A stretch of 11,303 bases of DNA from Tetmemena sp. SeJ-2015 (Eukaryota > Ciliophora > Spirotrichea > Sporadotrichida > Oxytrichidae): contig JAJKFJ010014011.1 in NCBI GenBank assembly GCA_027382625.1, forward strand, positions 1-11,303, in the 5' to 3' direction. The translations under genes were made by a program, and so were the position numbers. Position 1 is the first letter of the stretch, and the number at the start of each line of letters is the position of its first letter. Shown here piece by piece: positions 1 through 7,157 of this stretch. Under the pieces are notes generated by a model. It saw only the letters and a list, made by a program, of their open reading frames with translations. It was not told the DNA's origin and made no database searches.

Positions 1-900
1 TGCTGTTTCCTAAGAATATTAAGAATAGCTTGCTTTGATTCCTCGTTCATTAATTTTTCTTTGCTTTTATCTCTCAGATTTTGTGAACTCTTATATTCCT
101 AAAACAATTCAGAGTCACCCATCTTAACAATTAACATTTTTATTTTTACTTTAAATCTTCTTCTCTTCTTTTACCTCCTCCTCTGCGCCCTCATTTTCTT
201 TCTTATTTTCTATTTTAACTTAGCTCACTCTACTCAACTCAATTTGCTTGATAAGATGTTAAACATCTTCCTTGTTTTCAAGCTCTGCGCTAAACTTCAC
301 TTACAGAGGAATGTGATTCATGTCGTCAAGCTAAAACACAAAGAATAGATTCCCACTCTGGTTTTCATCTGCGAACGAGTTATCCCGTAACTTGCCTTTA
401 TTGTCTTCACCTTACAGACCATAACCAAATTAATCAACTAGAGAAGTTCGCATGCAAATTAGGCAGCACAAGAAACTGCCATGAGAAGGGTCTAACTTGC
501 TCCCCACACCGTTGCTGTTGAATTGATCCATGTTTCGATTGCAAATCATGCATCTAGAGCAAGAAGATGATGAAGATGATTTGGAATCGGACTATTTCCC
601 CTCAGAAAGATGCTTAACTCTGTCTCTCAACTTCAAATTTTAGTCCTTGTAAAATTAAGCCTCTTCATTGGATTCATTGTGGTCCTCATGAAGTAAGAGA
701 ATGTAATCCTTCAAGCTGTTTATGTCTTTTACTAGCTCTTCTAATTAGCTGTTCTAATCTCTAATCTGTTTTTGCATTTCTACTATTGCTTTCTTTTATT
801 GCTATGCTACTCTTTCAGATGATTAGTCTTTAAGGATATCAAAATGATCTAGTTCCTAATTGTAAGCTGAAGGTGGTTTGTTTGGATATTAAGATTGCAT
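1..900 (-). CDS. Gene 1: coiled-coil-like protein, 5' part, runs off left edge
   Basis: Reading from the ATG at 900-898 with TAA/TAG as Gln, the frame has no TGA down to about 155 and then resumes in another frame from 125 to the window edge. The protein starts MQSQYPNKPPSAYNQ. It continues with a charged, Gln/Glu/Lys-rich stretch of coiled-coil character (residues about 25-75), a Ser run, a short Cys-containing part (CSRCMICN, later LCCLICM), and a Lys/Glu-rich part. Four TAA/TAG codons in the first 35 residues make a standard-code gene impossible. At least 280 residues are present and the 3' end is missing. It has only one interruption in 900 bp, unlike its neighbours. I do not recognise the family; the CxxC pairs might bind metal, but that is inference. 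ATG choice: first Met of the open frame, with AT-rich non-coding sequence upstream. Confidence 0.72.
121..174 (-). other. Excised segment in gene 1: IES (pointer AAGAT) or small intron
   Basis: The frame shifts here. Two explanations both restore it. As an IES, the pointer AAGAT at 155-159 and 121-125 removes 34 bases, giving EEKK joined to MGDSELF. As an intron, GTAAAA at 174 to TTAAG at 123 removes 52 bases and joins EEE to MGDSELF. The sequence alone does not decide between them. Confidence 0.6.
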
Positions 901-1199
901 GAGAGTTATACAAAAATAAATAACAATTTTGCTTTTAATTTATGCTAACTCAAAAGAAAATTTATTCGAACTACACTCTATTTTAATGTATGTAAAAAAT
1001 TTCATTAAATGCCACTTATAAGAATAAATTTGTTAACTCTCTCTGAACAAAATACAGTTAAAATTAAATTTTAAGCTGATTATTCTCTCTCTAATAAAAA
1101 AATCATTTTTTTAATTGAATGCATGTATTTATTGTTTTTATTTATAACCTTTTGATTTTGTTCTGATTCTTTTTACAGTTTTGAGCATAAAAATAAAAT
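901..1199. other. Intergenic, AT-rich
   Basis: This lies between the 3' end of the zinc-finger gene and the start of gene 1, both on the minus strand. It is strongly AT-rich with many short A/T runs. I see no RNA gene, repeat array or convincing coding frame. It must hold the promoter of gene 1 and, probably, the 3' untranslated part of the zinc-finger gene, but I cannot point to the sites. Confidence 0.5.
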
Positions 1200-3528
1200 T
1201 CACTTAATTATCAGCAGTCTTAGCAGTTTAAATTTTATGATAAATTTTTGCGATAATTTGATTAACACTATTTGCACCTTACTTGACTTATCAGCCCATA
1301 TGGCTATTGATTGGGCATCTTATCTTCCTTTTTCTTAACATATATTTATATAAATGCCTTAATTCTCCTCTTCTTCATCCTCAGACTTGCTCTCCTCCGC
1401 ATAGTACTTTCTTTGTTGCTCTGTCAGCTGAGGACACATCCTTAAATTAAATTCTAATCATAAAACCAACAAATAATTTTAAATGCACTTGTGGTAGTTC
1501 GTTTCCTAACTTTGAAGCGCAATATGGGCATTGAGATATTTAAAAAATAAAAAATATTTAAAAAGATTTTTTGTCACAAGCAAGACGATAAAAAACAATA
1601 GATGGCTGAGTCTTTAATTAGCATAGATCTCTGCTTTACAAGCCTTGCATCTGTACTTTGCACGAGGACAATCCACGTGCTTGCTCTAGTCTACCATGTC
1701 TTCAAAACTTAAGATAGCTCCACAATAATAATAAAAATAGAGGTTGCATTTGAACTGATAAAAATATGAAGACAAAATAAATATATAAGTAATATTTAAA
1801 CTGCAACTTACGCATTCCATCCTCAAACTGCGGCTTCTGTTTACTCAAATCTTTTTAAAGAGATAATAAAATTTAGCAATTATTCAGATCTTCTATCCTG
1901 TTGTTCTTAGTCTTGCATTTTTCATAGATGCAAGAATTCTCCATGGCAAGATCAGATTTCTGAAAGTTCTTATAGCAGACATCGCAGAATATCATAGAGC
2001 ATTTATTGCAAGCCCATGCTGTATGATAGTTTGCTAAATTCTTACAAGCATAGCAAGTCGCTCTTCGGATTTAAAAACACATTAAAGTTCAAAGATAATA
2101 TCTTCCTGCCTTAATCTTGTTGTGGTCTGGGGTTTGGAGTGGGATAATTCAATAAGCAAATTAGATTTAACTTAATTTAATTCTTTTTAATAAGCTATAA
2201 TGCTAGATTTCTTAATCTAATAAGGAATTCAAGATATAAAAAAGTACTTCTTTATATGGAAATTTCAGGTTATATGGATTTTCACCCTAAATTTATTTAT
2301 TGTAACTCCATCATTAAAATAAAACATTTAAATCTAATTTAAAACTTTTATTAAAATACAAAATAAAATTTATTTAAGGTTTAATGGAATTCAAAGTATC
2401 TAACTCTAACCATCTTATTTTATTTAACTCAATTGAGTAAAGATCCATTTTATACATCTTTTTTTTTCTCAAATACAACTAATTCTTTAATTATTTCATC
2501 TAAAAAAAAAATTTACTTTCCACCCTAAAGGTTTGTACCTTCTATAAAAATGCTTGAGCGGAATCGATGAATAAAGCTGATTATTAAATCTAGGAAAGAT
2601 TTCATCAAACATTTCTTCAATTGAGAGGTCAGGTATATTTAAACTCGGGTCTGTAATAGGTTAAGGTGTCACCTCATTTTAAAGTTCCTCTTCCTCGAGA
2701 GAGTTATCGATATTATCTCTTTTTTAATTTAAGAAATGATAAAGCTCAAATTAAAGATATCATGCAAAAAATTAACATTTTTAAGAAGATTTCATAAGGT
2801 CATAAAATCTTTTCTTTGTAGTCATCCGATAAAGATTTTATCTTTTTGCTAAATGGATTTTTTATTTGATTGATTTTAATGAAGAAGGTGAGTAAATAAA
2901 AGCCCATAAAACTCTGATTCATGATGTCAACTTCTTTTTTAGCTTTGTAAAATGATATGATGAACATATAATGGATCAATCTTTTACCTTTTTCAACTAG
3001 TTACACATATTGCGACGTTATATTATTTTTAAAAGGAATTTATATTACTTATTTTAGCAATAATGATGCTTTAGCATAAAAGGCAATAGCGTACCTTTCA
3101 CGTTAATTCGGTTGCGAATTAGGGCTAGAATTAATTTCTTTAGGAGATATTTTTGCTTATTAATTTGAATCTACCTTCAAATGAATTTTTATATCATTGG
3201 AATTTCAAACTACTTCATTTTTTATCTCTTTTTGCATTTTATTGTCTCTTTTGATATCTATCTCTACTTTTCGATTGCTAGCTGCTGTTGGTTGCTTACT
3301 TTGACCTCTCAGAAAATTATTCCTAGTTGTTTTACTTTGAGTTTGAGCTTGAAAAAACGAAATGCATAGGGGAAGAGGGGTGGCTCGAATGCTCCTAATA
3401 GTAGTGCTAGCTATTTTTGCCGAATGGAATCTTTTCCCCATATTCCGCTTCGTAGGGAGAGTAAAACTAATTTTGAGCTTTCTTTCTTGTTTAGGACAAA
3501 ATACTGTGACTTTCTAAAAGTCTTTCAT
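1200..3528 (-). CDS. Gene 2: zinc-finger protein (IBR/RING-like Cys cluster plus TRAF-type finger) in about 10 MDSs
   Basis: Start ATG at 3528-3526 (MKDFQKVTVF), preceded in frame by a TGA. Joining the MDSs across the nine IESs listed gives about 520 residues. The N-terminal half is basic, then helical (RLIHYMFIISFYKAKKE), then acidic (SLEEEELQ, LSIEEMFDEIFPRF). From about nt 2055 comes a Cys cluster: CYAC, then WACNKC, then FCDVC, with spacing like a treble-clef/IBR zinc site. From about nt 1745 a second cluster reads YYCGAILSFEDM, HVDCP, YRCKACKAEIYA, QCPYC, the Cys/His pattern of TRAF-type zinc fingers. The tail is acidic (SEDEEEEN) near 1362. By family knowledge such fingers occur in ubiquitin-ligase and signalling adaptors, but no specific function can be given. 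The frame stays open to a TGA at 1202-1200; the real stop may be earlier or behind another IES. Divergent from gene A. Confidence 0.78.
1437..1487 (-). other. IES 2.9, short pointer TG, n=49
   Basis: Joins NELPQV to CPQLTEQQRKYYAEE in the restored frame. Without excision the frame soon meets TGA. The 2-bp in-phase repeat is weak. The out-of-phase GTG repeat at the same place may be a decoy. Confidence 0.55.
1534..1621 (-). other. IES 2.8, short pointer CT, n=86
   Basis: The frames before (KACKAEIYA) and after (QCPYCASKL) require loss of 3n+2 bases. No AG precedes the second block, which argues against an intron. Only a 2-bp in-phase repeat (CT) fits, so the exact ends are tentative. The joined spacing completes the Cys pattern. 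Confidence 0.6.
1753..1803 (-). other. IES 2.7, pointer CAGTT, n=46
   Basis: In-phase repeats at 1803-1799 and 1757-1753. Joining gives GMRKLQ followed by FKCNLYFYYYCGA. A GTAAG at 1811 looks like a splice donor, but splicing from it to the only nearby AG gives the wrong frame, so an IES is preferred. Confidence 0.78.
2062..2105 (-). other. IES 2.6, pointer GAAGA, n=39
   Basis: In-phase repeats at 2105-2101 and 2066-2062. The loss removes a TGA (2091-2089) and joins KIKAGR directly to ATCYACKNLA, the start of the first Cys cluster. Confidence 0.85.
2145..2183 (-). other. IES 2.5, pointer GAATTA, n=33
   Basis: In-phase 6-bp repeats at 2183-2178 and 2150-2145. The 33 bases lost include an in-frame TGA (2151-2149). 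Joining gives YSLLKRI followed by IPLQTPDHNKIKAG. Confidence 0.83.
2283..2529 (-). other. IES 2.4, pointer TTTAGGGTG, n=238
   Basis: A 9-bp direct repeat at 2529-2521 and 2291-2283, in the same phase, flanks about 230 bases of AT-rich sequence with no coding character. Joining gives GTNLQG followed by ENPYNLKFPYKEV. This is the longest pointer in this gene. Confidence 0.88.
2562..2590 (-). other. IES 2.3, pointer GATT, n=25
   Basis: Pointer copies at 2590-2587 and 2565-2562. Excision of 25 bases switches from the frame reading FDEIFPRF to the frame reading RSSIFIEGTNLQGENP. Both blocks read as protein only in their own frame. It is a very short IES (21 bases between pointers). Confidence 0.75.
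2749..2805 (-). other. IES 2.2, boundary uncertain (TT, n=55)
   Basis: The upstream frame (SDDYKEKI) ends at TGA 2802-2800. The next coding block (FELYHFLNQKRDNID) is in a frame that needs a loss of 3n+1 bases. The only in-phase repeat I found is TT, so the segment is well supported but the exact ends are not. A 7-bp repeat CTTTATC nearby is out of phase. Confidence 0.5.
3171..3213 (-). other. IES 2.1, pointer GTAG, n=39
   Basis: Pointer copies (minus strand) at 3213-3210 and 3174-3171, same codon phase. Without excision the frame ends at the TGA at 3207-3205 after KNEVV. With excision it reads KNEV joined to DSNQQAKISPKE. The segment is AT-rich. Confidence 0.85.
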
Positions 3529-3852
3529 AGACTCTCTGCTCTCTCAAGCCCCCAGGAACACTGTATTCATCATTATAAAACTATAAGCTATCAAGCCAAT
3601 ATTTCATTCTTAATTAAAAAATTAATTTAATTCATCTGGCTTTTAAAATACCGAGTTATGCTTCATATTTGTCGTTTAGGGTGCTCTTAAAATATTAAAA
3701 AATATTCTTCTCCACTAATTGTCTGAAGAACTTTAATCCTAAAACTAACCCTGTCTTTGGTTAAAGAATGTTTTGGTTGAGCTTTCCATCTCTGAAGGCC
3801 TATAAATAAAACTCAAACATAATTGCTAATCCTTTTTCCAAGCAAGGAGGAG
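3529..3852. other. Divergent intergenic region between gene 2 and gene A
   Basis: It separates the two divergent start codons at 3528 and 3853. Plus-strand frames here stay open under the ciliate code but have no coding look and overlap the 5' part of gene 2 on the other strand. It presumably carries both promoters. Confidence 0.5.
3801..3810 (+). promoter_or_regulatory. TATA-like box upstream of gene A
   Basis: TATAAATAAA lies 43 bases before the gene A ATG in a locally less AT-rich stretch. In so AT-rich a genome such matches are common, so this is only a candidate. Confidence 0.3.
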
Positions 3853-6800
3853 ATGTCATCAGAATCATCTTCATCTTAGTAAAGACTTAATAAAATTAAA
3901 ATATTACTTATAAAGACTTGCAAACTCTTTCTGGTTGCTGGCTGGTTTCTAATATTTTTGTGGGCCCTTTTTATTCATGATTTGAATTTATAACTTAGTA
4001 GAGGCAGACTTTAGGAATGAATTATATCCGAAAATTAATTTTAGTTGTCACTTATTATCCAACCACTAATTTCTAATCTATTTATTTATCTTACTAGCTA
4101 AAAAATGTCCATATATCTTCCCCCCCAATCAAGTGATTTGCTAAACGTAAGACAAAATTACAAATATTTGCTTGCATTTAGAATAGAGGCTATAAATTAA
4201 ACGAAGAGTTTCAATGTTTCTGAGATTTTTAGCTAGAATTGAGGCGATGAATAGGACTAGGGTAATAACTCCCAATAGTAATTTAATAATCGGTGTTTGA
4301 CTCTAAATTTAAGTAACAAAAGTTTGGTGATGAACCACATATAACTAACTAGCATTTTGGCAAGTGTTCTAATCACAATCATCTCGCTAATCGTCGCTCT
4401 CAAACTCTATTTGCGCTGCAGCGAAAGATAGAAAGTTTATTATAAGAATTTGTTACTTACAATAAATTGTGAGTTTTCAAAGGAGAGGCATTTATGATAG
4501 TAAAGACCAGGGAGTCTAAAAGTTTTGGGGAGCATTCCTATTTACTCATAGTGCAAGTCTAACCCACTCCTCAATAAATGAAGGAACTTATTTAATTAAT
4601 CATTGCTTTGTTAATTTTTTCATAACTGTAAAATTACTACCTGGAGTAGAGTGAAGTCTTAAGCAAATCGAATAAGAGATTGATTGAGGCAACATTCAAG
4701 AGTATGTAGGATGTCATTAAGGGATTGCGTCTCTTTAAAAATATAAACGGTGTTATCGTTGAGGTGGATCTCAATCACAACAGACCTCCCATCAGAGAAC
4801 TGAGATATCGTCCAGATCCTGAATCCTTCTCCTCAGGCTGCTTTATAGAAGTTTCTGGCTCCGTCATCCCGGTAATAGAAAAATAAATAAAGAGATACCT
4901 AAATTATGGACAATTTTCTAAATTTAAAAATGGTATCTCTAATGAATAAGTAAATAATATTGGCTTATTTATTGGGACTAAATTACAGGTCTGTTTCAAA
5001 AATCTAATTATATTATAAGCTTTGTAAATAAATAGACGAAGAGAGAGGTGATTTTTCAAACATTCAGAAGGGTGAAAATGACATCAGTAGGGAAGTAGAA
5101 TAATGTGTGAATGCAAAAAGACATTAAAATATTATAAAGAATTTATATAAGTTTAGATCTAAAAATAAAATCATTCACTTAATCGAATAAGAATTAAAAA
5201 ATATTTTATATTTCTCTACTACTTTTTTTTATTTGTCTAATTATAATTTTATTTATTTTACTTATTAGTTTTTATAGAGTGCATAAATATTTAACATTAA
5301 AACCTCGCTAAGAATAGCCATCATAATTTCTAAATTGAGTAAATTTCAAGCAGCAAAATTGACTGCAAAACTAATGAGTTTCCTTCAAGCCAGACTCATA
5401 TCCCCTACTAATAGCTAAGAGCACCAAGAGCTTAAAGCAAAAGCACTCATAGGAAAATAAGGTCATTGATTAAAATATAGTAGCAGAATGATGAGAGATC
5501 TAATTTATCACTCTCTCCCTCAAATACCAATTACAAACCTTATTTAATTATTTATAATAAGAAAAAATAACCATATATATATAGCAATCTAATTAATTTA
5601 ATTAGAGAGAAACAATGTAGATTTTATTATTTTATTTTTTTTATCCATATTTTTAATCTTTTTTCCAAATTAGACGAATAATTAAATTGAGAAATAATAT
5701 ATTTAATATAAATTGAATGATCAGAAATTTCCCATTTTCAAAGAAGCTTAAAACTAAAATGAGTCAGTAATACAAAATGCCTAAAGATTTAGATCCTTAA
5801 GGAGAACATAAAAGAAAGAAAAACCCACAACAACTAAAGTAAATAATAGATCTACCATTAAACAAGATGATAAAGGTTTAGATCACTAATTTATATTTTT
5901 GTCCTTATTATAAATAAAAAATAAAATTATGTTATTAAAAGATCAGAAACTTAGTGTCTCAAATAAGCCAATTCCTTAAACTTCAGACTTTTAACCAGAG
6001 AAGATATATTTAATTTTGCATGAGAAAAATATTATCTGCAAAAGAAATTTTTTCTTTTTAAAATAATTTGAAGAGTTCAGAGCAGAAATAAAGTCTAAAT
6101 AAAAGGAGCATATTATCCAAGCAAGATAATTCATATAATTTTATGCAATTAACTATTTTAAATTTCTCTAAGAATCAACACATATTTTAATTATTCACTT
6201 GGTGAAATTAACCTTCGTATAAATCTTGAGAGAAGCTTCTATCAATCGGATGAAAATGAAGAGCTAGTTAACAGCTTTAAATTTGAATTATAAATTATAT
6301 GGAACATTTTTTTTAAAACGTATAGTCTTTGATTTTTATAATCAAACCCTTAATGATAGTAGTCTTATTTTCGTATAATAGATTATATAAGGTTTTATTT
6401 GATTTTTGCATTAAATTAAAAATGAAAGCTTAAGCAAGAAAAAAGAGTTCCAGTTATAAGTTCTAAAGGAAATATCCTAAAGTCGCTCACAAAATGCTCA
6501 AAATAATTTATCAGCAACTCCGATATCTCAATTCTCAGATGTCAATTACCTTTCTTCAAATTATATTTCTTAGCAAATTTTATAATATATTACTATCGGA
6601 TACTTCATTCATTATAATCTAAAATACTTATGAGGAGTAAATTAATGAGGAAAATGAATTTTTATTTCAATAAATTATTCTTATATTTAATAACGAGTGT
6701 TTTGTATTATTTTCGCATCGTATAGAGAATCATATCGTTTCAAATCCTAATTTGCATCTTAAAAAATAAAGAAAGCAAAAGACATTTAGTCTTCCCCTCA

Positions 6801-7157
6801 TAAATAGGAGGATCAAGTGCAAGATCCATATGGATTCCAATTAGCAGTAATAAAATTTGGAAGGTCTTTCCCAACAAGAAAACCTTCAATGAGATAAATT
6901 AGAATAATCCACAACCTAATGTTGGCAAAGCAATTTTCCCTCACAACAATTAATTAAAACTAGCAGCTACTTATGGCTTATCTAATAAATCAATATAAAA
7001 TGCAATGTAATTAGAGACTTATCCTTATAGCTTTTGGATTCATAAGATTCCAAATATTTATTTAATATTTAACAAACTATTTTAGAAATGTTTTTTAATT
7101 TCATTTTTCTCTTAATAAATGTAAAATTTTGGAGTGACTAAGAATAATATAGTTTGA
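3853..7157 (+). CDS. Gene A: two-helix membrane protein with Ser/Gln/Asn-rich tail, about 13 MDSs
   Basis: Starts MSSESSSSQQRL at 3853. A first hydrophobic segment (LFLVAGWFLIFLWALFIH, residues about 25-42) is a signal-anchor candidate. Then come a short region (YLLAFRIEAMNRTRVITPN), a second membrane helix at about 4348-4416 (SVLITIISLIVALKLYL) and the basic RCSERQKVFKG. A conserved domain follows (AFMIVKTRES, PTPQQMKEL, RLIEATFKSMQDV, GVIVEVDLNHN, IRELRYRPDPE), then an acidic stretch (KQIDEERGDF). The tail is rich in Ser, Gln, Asn and Lys (LERSFYQSDENEEL, LKEISQSRSQN, NEINQNNPQPN). Total about 750 residues after excision. Every domain has a counterpart in gene B downstream. The frame is open to TGA 7155-7157, but coding character fades after about 7050, so the real stop may lie earlier. 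The layout suggests a membrane receptor or anchor with a cytosolic regulatory tail; this is inference and the family is not recognised. Confidence 0.75.
4018..4104 (+). other. IES A1, boundaries unresolved
   Basis: The first MDS ends before the in-frame TGA at 4018-4020. The next coding block (SIYLPPQSSDLLNVRQNYK) is in the same frame from about 4105, so a multiple of three is lost. CTTA occurs in phase near both ends (near 3993 and 4090) and would join LNLQL to TSQKMSIYL, but other cuts are possible. Confidence 0.5.
4179..4239 (+). other. IES A2, pointer TAGAAT, n=55, contains a partial copy of the next MDS
   Basis: In-phase TAGAAT at 4179-4184 and 4234-4239. The sequence after the first copy (FRIEAINQTK) resembles that after the second (ARIEAMNRTR), about 70% over 28 bases. 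Taking the second copy gives the longer block RVITPNSNLIIG, which better matches gene B. Confidence 0.5.
4343..4350 (+). repeat. Tandem AACT-AACT at an IES site: candidate zero-spacer IES, n=4
   Basis: The block DSKFKQQKFGDEPHI and the second membrane helix are in different frames, needing loss of 3n+1 bases. AACT is directly repeated with nothing in between; losing one copy restores the frame. Gene B has a normal 54-base IES at the matching place. Confidence 0.45.
4434..4476 (+). other. IES A4, pointer AGTTT, n=38
   Basis: In-phase copies at 4434-4438 and 4472-4476. Excision joins CSERQKV to FKGEAFMIVK. Gene B, with its own IES at this site, joins RDRVLK to GFAYVIS; the two restored junctions align. 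Confidence 0.88.
4881..5034 (+). other. IES A6, pointer AAATAAATA, n=145
   Basis: A 9-bp in-phase repeat at 4881-4889 and 5026-5034. Excision joins VIPVIEKQI to DEERGDFSNIQKGEND; the unexcised frame meets TGA shortly after the second copy. Confidence 0.87.
5121..5302 (+). other. IES A7, pointer ACATTAAAA, n=173
   Basis: A 9-bp repeat at 5121-5129 and 5294-5302 switches from frame VNAKRHQ to NLAKNSHHNFQIEQISS. The unswitched frame also stays open for a while, but the switched one carries the Ser/Gln-rich tail composition. Confidence 0.78.
5565..5697 (+). other. IES A8, pointer AAATAA, n=127
   Basis: In-phase copies at 5565-5570 and 5692-5697. Excision joins YKPYLIIYNKKQ to YIQYKLNDQKFPIF. 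The segment is very AT-rich, with a run of eight T. It links what otherwise look like two genes. Confidence 0.68.
5880..5945 (+). other. IES A9, pointer AGATCA, n=60
   Basis: A 6-bp in-phase repeat around a 60-base AT-rich segment. Excision joins KQDDKGLDQ to KLSVSNKPIPQ. There is no stop inside and no frame change, so support rests on the repeat and base composition only. Confidence 0.6.
6147..6212 (+). other. IES A10, pointer AATTAAC, n=59
   Basis: Copies at 6147-6153 and 6206-6212, same phase. Excision joins QARQFIQFYAIN to LRINLERSFYQSDENEEL. Gene B has an IES close to the matching motif (LNLEGSFFHS). Confidence 0.82.
6273..6431 (+). other. IES A11, pointer AGCTT, n=154
   Basis: Copies at 6273-6277 and 6427-6431 in phase. 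Excision joins ENEELVNS to LSKKKEFQLQVLKEISQS, a smooth helical/charged stretch. The unexcised frame ends at a TGA within the segment. Confidence 0.8.
6569..6630 (+). other. IES A12, pointer CTTA, n=58
   Basis: In-phase copies at 6569-6572 and 6627-6630. The loss restores the frame, joining VNYLSSNYIS to YEEQINEENEFLF. The unexcised frame meets TGA at the end of the segment. Confidence 0.75.
6665..6743 (+). other. IES A13, pointer TTTCAA, n=73
   Basis: Copies at 6665-6670 and 6738-6743 in phase. Excision joins ENEFLFQ to ILICILKNKESKRHLVFPSQ and reaches the last recognised block of gene A. Confidence 0.72.

Noticed and set aside
2738..2834. CTTTATC direct repeat (7 bp) as pointer of IES 2.2
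   Set aside because: Out of phase: removal of 90 bases does not reach the acidic frame that follows.
3181..3630. Plus-strand frames beginning at 3181 and 3424
   Set aside because: Same frame, open under the ciliate code, but they lie opposite the coding 5' MDSs of gene 2, whose minus-strand frame continues through a good pointer join and has better protein character.
4120..4126. Run of seven C (and five C at 8977-8981) as telomere remnants
   Set aside because: No C4A4-type repeats; isolated runs within coding or IES sequence.
5614..6210. A separate gene starting at an ATG near 5614 or 5759
   Set aside because: The coding frame here lacks a usable ATG, joins back to gene A through the in-phase AAATAA pointer, and its LERSFYQS block matches the tail of gene B.
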